From UBA8437 sp003445035 (lineage in GTDB: Bacteria; Planctomycetota; Planctomycetia; Planctomycetales; Planctomycetaceae), in NCBI GenBank assembly GCA_937901285.1, contig CALCHI010000414.1, positions 1 to 19,601 of the forward strand: 19,601 nt of DNA, in the 5' to 3' direction. Positions 15,236 through 19,601 of this stretch are shown here, one piece after another; position 1 is the first letter of the stretch; each line of letters starts with the position of its first letter. Made by a program: the position numbers and the translations under genes. The notes below the pieces were generated by a model. It searched no databases. It was not told the DNA's origin and saw only the letters and a program-made list of their open reading frames with translations.

Positions 15236-16237
15236 ATGAAACTGGTCATCCATCCCCCCGTCGATGACGTGCGTCTGGAGCGGATCCGTGAGGCAGCCGG
15301 CGAGATGGTCGTCGTCAACGCGGCCGATTCGGATAGCGCCGCCGGCGAGATCATCGATGCGACCGCCTTCTTCGGAAAGATCACTCCCGAGCTGCTTTCG
15401 GTTGCCGGACAACTCGAATGGGTCCAGGCCCCCACCGCCAGTCTCGAGCACTATGTCTTCGACGAACTGGTCGCCCATCCCTGCACACTGACCAACATGC
15501 GGGGACTCTACTACGACGTGATTGCCGACCACGTGATGGGTTACGTGCTGGTATTCGCCCGTAACCTGCACCGATATCTCCGCCAGCAGATCGACCGCAG
15601 GTGGGCTCCCGTCGGGGGAGAAGAGGAAAGGTCGGACTTTCTCAGCGGCCCCGGCTGGATCAGCGGGATCGACGCGGGCCATCTGCACCTGGCCGATTGC
15701 ACGATGGGCGTGGTGGGGACCGGATCGATCGGTGCCGAGATCTGTCGGAGGGCCGCGTCGTTCGGCATGAAGGTGCTGGGAGTCGATCCGGTGGCGACCA
15801 GCGTGCCGGGGGTGGTTGACGAGGTCTGGGGAGTCGAGCGGGTCGACGAATTGCTGGAGGCCAGTGATTTCGTGGTGATCGCCGCACCGCATACACCCGA
15901 GACCGAGGGCTGGTTCGGGGCCGAGCGGTTTGCCGCGATGAAGGACTCTGCCTACTTCATCAACATCGGTCGTGGGGCGATCGTCAGGCTGGACGCGTTG
16001 ACCGAAGCCCTCGAGGGTGGGCGGCTCGCCGGCGCGGCACTCGACGTGTACGAGATCGAGCCGTTGCCGGCCGATCACCCGCTGTGGGGCATGGAGAATG
16101 TCCTGTTGACGCCGCACATCGCCGCGGCCAGTCCGCGGATTTCCGAGCGGCACCTGGAGACCTTGCTTGAGAACGTCCGCTGCTACGTGGCTGGCCGGGA
16201 CCTTGTGACCGTGGCCGACAAGACCCGCTGGTTCTAG
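15236..16237 (+). CDS. D-2-hydroxyacid dehydrogenase, NAD(P)-dependent
   Basis: 333 residues of the D-isomer 2-hydroxyacid dehydrogenase family, which interconverts 2-ketoacids and D-2-hydroxyacids. The nucleotide-binding G-x-G-x-x-G is GTGSIG (161-166), with Asp near the end of the next strand ('VLGVDP'), favouring NAD. Catalytic residues fit: Arg246 in 'NIGRGA', Glu275 in 'DVYEIEP' and His294 in 'TPHIAA'. The segment around residues 110-150 ('YLRQQIDRRWAP' to 'GPGWISGIDAGH') precedes the Rossmann domain as in glyoxylate/hydroxypyruvate reductase-like members. The substrate is not determinable. ATG 15236 has GGAG about ten bases upstream. It is divergent from the csrA-like operon and convergent with the SDR gene, with only 15 bases between stops. 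Confidence 0.9.
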   Translation: MKLVIHPPVDDVRLERIREAAGEMVVVNAADSDSAAGEIIDATAFFGKITPELLSVAGQLEWVQAPTASLEHYVFDELVAHPCTLTNMRGLYYDVIADHVMGYVLVFARNLHRYLRQQIDRRWAPVGGEEERSDFLSGPGWISGIDAGHLHLADCTMGVVGTGSIGAEICRRAASFGMKVLGVDPVATSVPGVVDEVWGVERVDELLEASDFVVIAAPHTPETEGWFGAERFAAMKDSAYFINIGRGAIVRLDALTEALEGGRLAGAALDVYEIEPLPADHPLWGMENVLLTPHIAAASPRISERHLETLLENVRCYVAGRDLVTVADKTRWF

Positions 16238-16252
16238 CCTCCCGACGGTGAC

Positions 16253-16984
16253 TCAGCCGCGGCCGATGTAGTCCTGGTCTCGGGGCAGGACGATGCCTTC
16301 CAGGAAGTTGACGTGGTCGGGCAGCGAGACCATCGCCAAGCCCGCCTCGGCGATCGTTTCGATGGCCATCATCGGTTCCTGGTCGGATTCCTTGCCGGAT
16401 TCCTGCCGTCGTTCGATCGCCACGTTGCCCGGATGGAGGCAACTGGCAATGATGCCGAACTCGCGGCCGTCGAGCGAAGTGGCCTTGGTCAGGCCCCAGA
16501 TGCCGAACTTGGCGGCGACGTAGGGGCCGCTGCCGGGGCGGGGGACCTGCGCGGAAATTGAACCGATGTTGAGGATTCGGCCGCCCCCCTGTTCCTTCAT
16601 GATCTTGAACGCCTCCCGCGTGCAGTAGAACGCTCCGGTCAGGCAGACGCCGATCACGTTATCCCATCCCTCGGTGGTCACCTCGTCGATCCGACCCCCG
16701 TCGAAGGCTCCGGCGTTGTTGACCAGCACGTCGACCCGTCCGAATTTCTCCATCGTGGCTGCAAACAGGCTCTGGACCTGTTCGAGGTCGGTGACGTCGG
16801 TCGGCTGCGAAACGACCTCGGTCCCGGCGGCTGTCAGTTCATCGGCGACAGCCTGGAGCTTGTCGGCGTTGCGGGCCCCGATGGCCAGCCTGGCCCCCTC
16901 GGAAGCGAACAGCTTGGCCATCCCCTTGCCGATGCCCTGGTTGGCCCCGGTGATCAGGATCACCTTGTCGTCGAGTTTTCCCAT
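16253..16984 (-). CDS. Short-chain dehydrogenase/reductase (SDR)
   Basis: 243 residues, classical SDR. Cofactor motif 'TGANQGIG' (12-19), 'NNAG' (89-92), and catalytic Ser142, Tyr155 and Lys159 in the 'YVAAK' arrangement. Arg38 after the second strand would allow NADPH. Residues 200-225 (a 'RRQESGKESDQEP' stretch) form the variable substrate loop and give no clue to the substrate. ATG 16984 fits the fold start; the frame is open upstream to 17056 but that would overlap the membrane-protein gene. It lies 37 bases downstream of the three membrane-protein genes on the same strand, so it could be co-transcribed with them, though the gene looks functionally generic. Confidence 0.9.
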   Translation of the reverse strand: MGKLDDKVILITGANQGIGKGMAKLFASEGARLAIGARNADKLQAVADELTAAGTEVVSQPTDVTDLEQVQSLFAATMEKFGRVDVLVNNAGAFDGGRIDEVTTEGWDNVIGVCLTGAFYCTREAFKIMKEQGGGRILNIGSISAQVPRPGSGPYVAAKFGIWGLTKATSLDGREFGIIASCLHPGNVAIERRQESGKESDQEPMMAIETIAEAGLAMVSLPDHVNFLEGIVLPRDQDYIGRG

Positions 16985-17021
16985 GGTGTGCGTCTCGTGA
17001 TCTGAGTGTGAAAAGAAGAAG

Positions 17022-17900
17022 TCAGGAGAGTCCAATTCGCTTTGCGGTCGGATCAATCAACCAGAGCCAGTCATCGAGCAGAAACTCGATGCGGATCGCC
17101 AACAGGGCGATACGGCCCATGACGGTGTAGCCGAAAGCCGCACCGAAGGTGATCATCAGGATCCAGATGCCCGAACGCGCCACCTTGCCCACCACGCCCC
17201 GGTGTTCGATGGAGAAGAAGAAATAGACCAGGCAAGCGAGGATGCCGGCGATCAGGACAAGATTCTTGACGGTCTGCCAGAAGTCAAACGAATCTGCGGA
17301 CATGGCGACGACGGGAATGATGCTGGCACGAATCTGGCCGAGAAAATCGGCGTGGATGAAGCCAACCAGTTTCAGACCAGCAGTGGTGCCGATGATGAAG
17401 GCCAATGGCCATCTGGCGATCCAGGCTCCCTTCGGGGCCAATCGCCACAGCAACAGCACACTGAGAACAAGTGGAATCACGTACAGGTACCAGGTGTCTT
17501 CTCGTTCCGGTGAGAGTCCCGGCATGGCCCAGGACCGGACCCAAGTGGGAGACAACTTGCCCAGAAGATTCGGGATGATCGTCGTCCAGAAGGCGACCAC
17601 CATCCAGTAGGCGGCCGAAACACCGACGACGACAGACTCGGCGAACTTGTAGAAGATGTTGTCGCGGTAAAGGAACGAGAAGATGAACAGCGTGAACAAG
17701 GCGGCGACCCAGACGCCAACGGTCCGTGACGGGCTGGGGAATGCCGTTCCGGCGATGTAGTCGGAAGCCTGTGCCGGAGTTTCACCGACGTCGAGCGGTT
17801 GCACGTAGACGGTGGCCATTTCGCCGGACGAGACACGAATGGCCAGGTACACAACGGCCAGGCCAACCAGGGCGATGGAGATGGCTTTTTCTGGTTTCAT
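17022..17900 (-). CDS. Polytopic membrane protein, unknown function
   Basis: 292 residues with about seven hydrophobic helices, the first at residues 7-24. Between helix 1 and 2 is a roughly 35-residue polar loop, and another ('LSPEREDTW') sits before the fourth. I do not recognise the family and see no catalytic motif. The C-terminus ends 'DPTAKRIGLS' in the cytoplasm or periplasm. The start ATG 17900 has AAGGAA nine bases upstream and overlaps the preceding stop by four bases (ATGA), so it is translationally coupled to the gene at 17897-18772. The third gene of a module that likely makes one membrane complex. Confidence 0.8.
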   Translation of the reverse strand: MKPEKAISIALVGLAVVYLAIRVSSGEMATVYVQPLDVGETPAQASDYIAGTAFPSPSRTVGVWVAALFTLFIFSFLYRDNIFYKFAESVVVGVSAAYWMVVAFWTTIIPNLLGKLSPTWVRSWAMPGLSPEREDTWYLYVIPLVLSVLLLWRLAPKGAWIARWPLAFIIGTTAGLKLVGFIHADFLGQIRASIIPVVAMSADSFDFWQTVKNLVLIAGILACLVYFFFSIEHRGVVGKVARSGIWILMITFGAAFGYTVMGRIALLAIRIEFLLDDWLWLIDPTAKRIGLS

Positions 17901-18772
17901 GAGTTTGTTCCTTCACGCGAGCGGCCGACGAAGAAGACGATGTTGCCGACCACGATCAGTACGACCATCAGGATATGGGCCACCAGTTGAGGGCCCATCC
18001 GCCGCTTTCCTTCCAGGTACTTCAGGTCTGGCTCGCGACCCGCCTCACGGTCGTAACGGTCGACGACCAGTTTCTCGTATTCGGCGGCCCCCTTGATTGC
18101 TCCGAGCAGACCCTTGAGTTGTTCTGGGATGTAGGGGTAAAGCAGTGGGGCTCCAACGCCCGTGCAGCCCGCGATGAGTCGGATCTGGTCGGGATACGGC
18201 GTGGCCGCGTACTGGACCCATTCCTTGACGCCCGGGTAGCCCGCACTGACCTCGGCCACCAGATCCATCGACTGGATGTTGACCAGGTTCCGGCACATGG
18301 GGATCTGGTCGAGGTTGGTGCCGCGATCGTCGGTCGAGTAGAGCTGTTTCAGGTCAGTCACGATGACCTTGATCACACCTTCGTTTCCGGGCTTGAACCC
18401 GAGATTGACGTAGTCTTCCCCGTAGACCAGGTCGGGGAAATCCGTCTTGATGACCCGATTGATGCTGTCGTCGATCATCTGTGGTCCGACCGGCCAGAGC
18501 GCGATGAAGTAGATCTTCAGTTTCTTTTCACAGCAGTGCCGGACAAATGCGGTGGCCATGGGACCGAGTTCGCCTTCGCTGGCCGGATCGTAATCGAAGG
18601 CCAGCAGCACCGGATCGCCTTCCTCGAGCTGTTCGATCTCATTGAAGACCGCGTGGGCGAGGCTGGTGGCTTCCTCGGGGAACTGCAACTCCAGCAGGAT
18701 GGGAACCGTCACCGCGACTCCCATCAGGAGGAAGATCCAGCGACGGTCCAGGGTGCTGAGAAAATGGTACAT
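17897..18772 (-). CDS. Membrane-anchored protein with conserved soluble domain, unknown
   Basis: 291 residues. One N-terminal helix (about 12-30), a soluble domain of about 225 residues, and a C-terminal helix ('LVAHILMVVLIVVGNIVFF', about 258-278). The soluble part has an alpha/beta look and distinctive phrases: 'VLLAFDYDPASEGELGPM', 'IYFIALWPVG', 'SAGYPGVKEWVQY', 'GCTGVGAPLLYPYIP' and 'LLGAIKGAAEYE'. I recall similar phrases in uncharacterised bacterial membrane operons but cannot name a family. ATG 18772 is preceded by a full AGGAGG. The gene starts six bases after the upstream stop and overlaps the downstream gene by four bases. Confidence 0.82.
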   Translation of the reverse strand: MYHFLSTLDRRWIFLLMGVAVTVPILLELQFPEEATSLAHAVFNEIEQLEEGDPVLLAFDYDPASEGELGPMATAFVRHCCEKKLKIYFIALWPVGPQMIDDSINRVIKTDFPDLVYGEDYVNLGFKPGNEGVIKVIVTDLKQLYSTDDRGTNLDQIPMCRNLVNIQSMDLVAEVSAGYPGVKEWVQYAATPYPDQIRLIAGCTGVGAPLLYPYIPEQLKGLLGAIKGAAEYEKLVVDRYDREAGREPDLKYLEGKRRMGPQLVAHILMVVLIVVGNIVFFVGRSREGTNS

Positions 18773-18778
18773 GGGCTG

Positions 18779-19601
18779 TCAATCCTCCTGTGAACCGAGA
18801 TACGAGCGATCCACACCAAGCAGGACTTTTAAAGAGGTTGCGGCGATTCCCAGCGCAATACCGATCATGATCGCGCGGTTTCCGGCCGTGTTGAAGACCG
18901 TCATGATCGTGACGGTCAGGTTGTCGATCTTCAGGCCGGCGATCGAATCGGGCAACCAGGATGTCAGCGTGACTCCGGCAAACGTCCGTCCCAGCAAGAT
19001 GATGAAGGCGGTTCCCAGCAGCAGCATCGCTTCAAGGTTCTTGGCGCGGAAGGCCCGGAATGCAGCCGAGGCGACATAAAAGGCAAGCATGGCGAACATG
19101 GTTGCCGTCAGGGGCTTGAAGGCGTATTCGTACAGCCACCAGAACGGGCTGCCCTGTTCGCGGTATTCTCCACTCCACGGAAACCGGGGTTGATGGGCTG
19201 CGACGAACAATGCACCGGCCGTTCGGTCCCACAGAAATTCGGTCCTGACATCGGCCAGTAGGAAATCCCGTTGTCCGCTGCTCAACGGTCCGTTGGCCAG
19301 CAGTGCGAAGCACAGTGTCCGATTCCGTTCGCCGGTGGTCGAAATCTGAGAGATGAAACGTGTCAGTGCCGAGATTTGAGGATCGCTGAGCGTTCCGGCT
19401 TCGCCGAGCTGGTTGACCAATTCGCCTACGGGCTGGGCGGTGTTTTCAGAAAACGCCCGCAGCAGATCCTCCTGTGCCTTGTTGAGCCGGGTGGTTTTTC
19501 CGATGGTCCTGGTCGGTTTCAGGTCGGGCACTTGACCCTTTTGTTCCGCGGCGGTCTTTTCGTCCAGAAGTTCCCGGGCGGACTTGCGGACCTCCCTTGG
19601 T
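18779..19601 (-). CDS. Membrane protein of the same module, 5' part missing
   Basis: The frame is open from the stop at 18779-18781 to the window edge, giving at least 274 residues; the true start is outside. A GTG at 19531 could start a shorter protein, but upstream codons ('REVRKSARELLDEKTAAEQ') read as real charged protein sequence. The visible N-terminal 155 residues are soluble and helical, then 'GSPFWWLYEYAFKPLTATMF' leads into three or four membrane helices. The end is 'LLGVDRSYLGSQED'. I do not recognise a domain. The stop is six bases before the next start, so all three genes here form one operon. Confidence 0.75.
   Translation of the reverse strand, partial: PREVRKSARELLDEKTAAEQKGQVPDLKPTRTIGKTTRLNKAQEDLLRAFSENTAQPVGELVNQLGEAGTLSDPQISALTRFISQISTTGERNRTLCFALLANGPLSSGQRDFLLADVRTEFLWDRTAGALFVAAHQPRFPWSGEYREQGSPFWWLYEYAFKPLTATMFAMLAFYVASAAFRAFRAKNLEAMLLLGTAFIILLGRTFAGVTLTSWLPDSIAGLKIDNLTVTIMTVFNTAGNRAIMIGIALGIAATSLKVLLGVDRSYLGSQED
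18784..18789 (-). promoter_or_regulatory. Consensus Shine-Dalgarno inside the upstream gene's end
   Basis: AGGAGG on the minus strand, 11 bases before the ATG at 18772. It sits within the last codons of the upstream membrane-protein gene and fixes the start of the anchored-domain protein. Confidence 0.75.

Overview
The window is GC-rich bacterial chromosome, densely packed with short operons on both strands. I read it as most likely Planctomycetota. The reasons are a wHTH protein with acidic 'SDSDVRLV' repeats, a cytoplasmic sulfatase, a class II triterpene cyclase beside a DUF116-polyprenyl synthetase fusion, a CdsA with a divergent signature, and a DUF309 protein with a Pro/His-rich N-terminus. 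The phylum call is inference from remembered family distributions; no rRNA or tRNA gene is present to confirm it.

Layout. 1-604 (-): N-terminal part of a helix-turn-helix protein with an acidic repeat tail, cut by the window edge. 888-4301 (+): an overlapping three-gene operon of sulfatase, YhdT-like small membrane protein and PanF-like sodium:solute symporter. 4412-9667 (+): the most interesting block, a lipoyl-carrier (GcvH-like) protein, a 2[4Fe-4S] ferredoxin-like protein, a squalene-hopene-cyclase family protein, and a DUF116 domain fused to a polyprenyl diphosphate synthase. 9742-11451 (-): DUF1569/DinB-like, SufE-like and DUF309 genes. 11595-13001 (+): MFS-type transporter with a candidate promoter. 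13029-14949 (-): CsrA-like regulator, uppS, cdsA. 15236-16237 (+): D-2-hydroxyacid dehydrogenase. 16253-16984 (-): SDR oxidoreductase. 17022-19601 (-): three tightly coupled membrane-protein genes of unknown function, the first running off the window.

How the genes may work together. The first operon looks built to import a sulfated small molecule (symporter plus small partner) and remove its sulfate in the cytoplasm. The 4412-9667 block carries the polyprenyl diphosphate synthase and class II cyclase expected for a polycyclic isoprenoid. It adds a lipoyl carrier, an iron-sulfur protein and a Cys-rich DUF116 domain, none of which belongs to textbook hopanoid synthesis. I propose an undescribed redox-linked isoprenoid system. 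The csrA-like/uppS/cdsA operon places a small RNA-binding regulator next to cell-envelope lipid genes.

No tRNA, rRNA, CRISPR array, transposase or phage gene was seen. There is no stretch over 300 bases without a gene; the longest gaps are 605-887 and 14950-15235.
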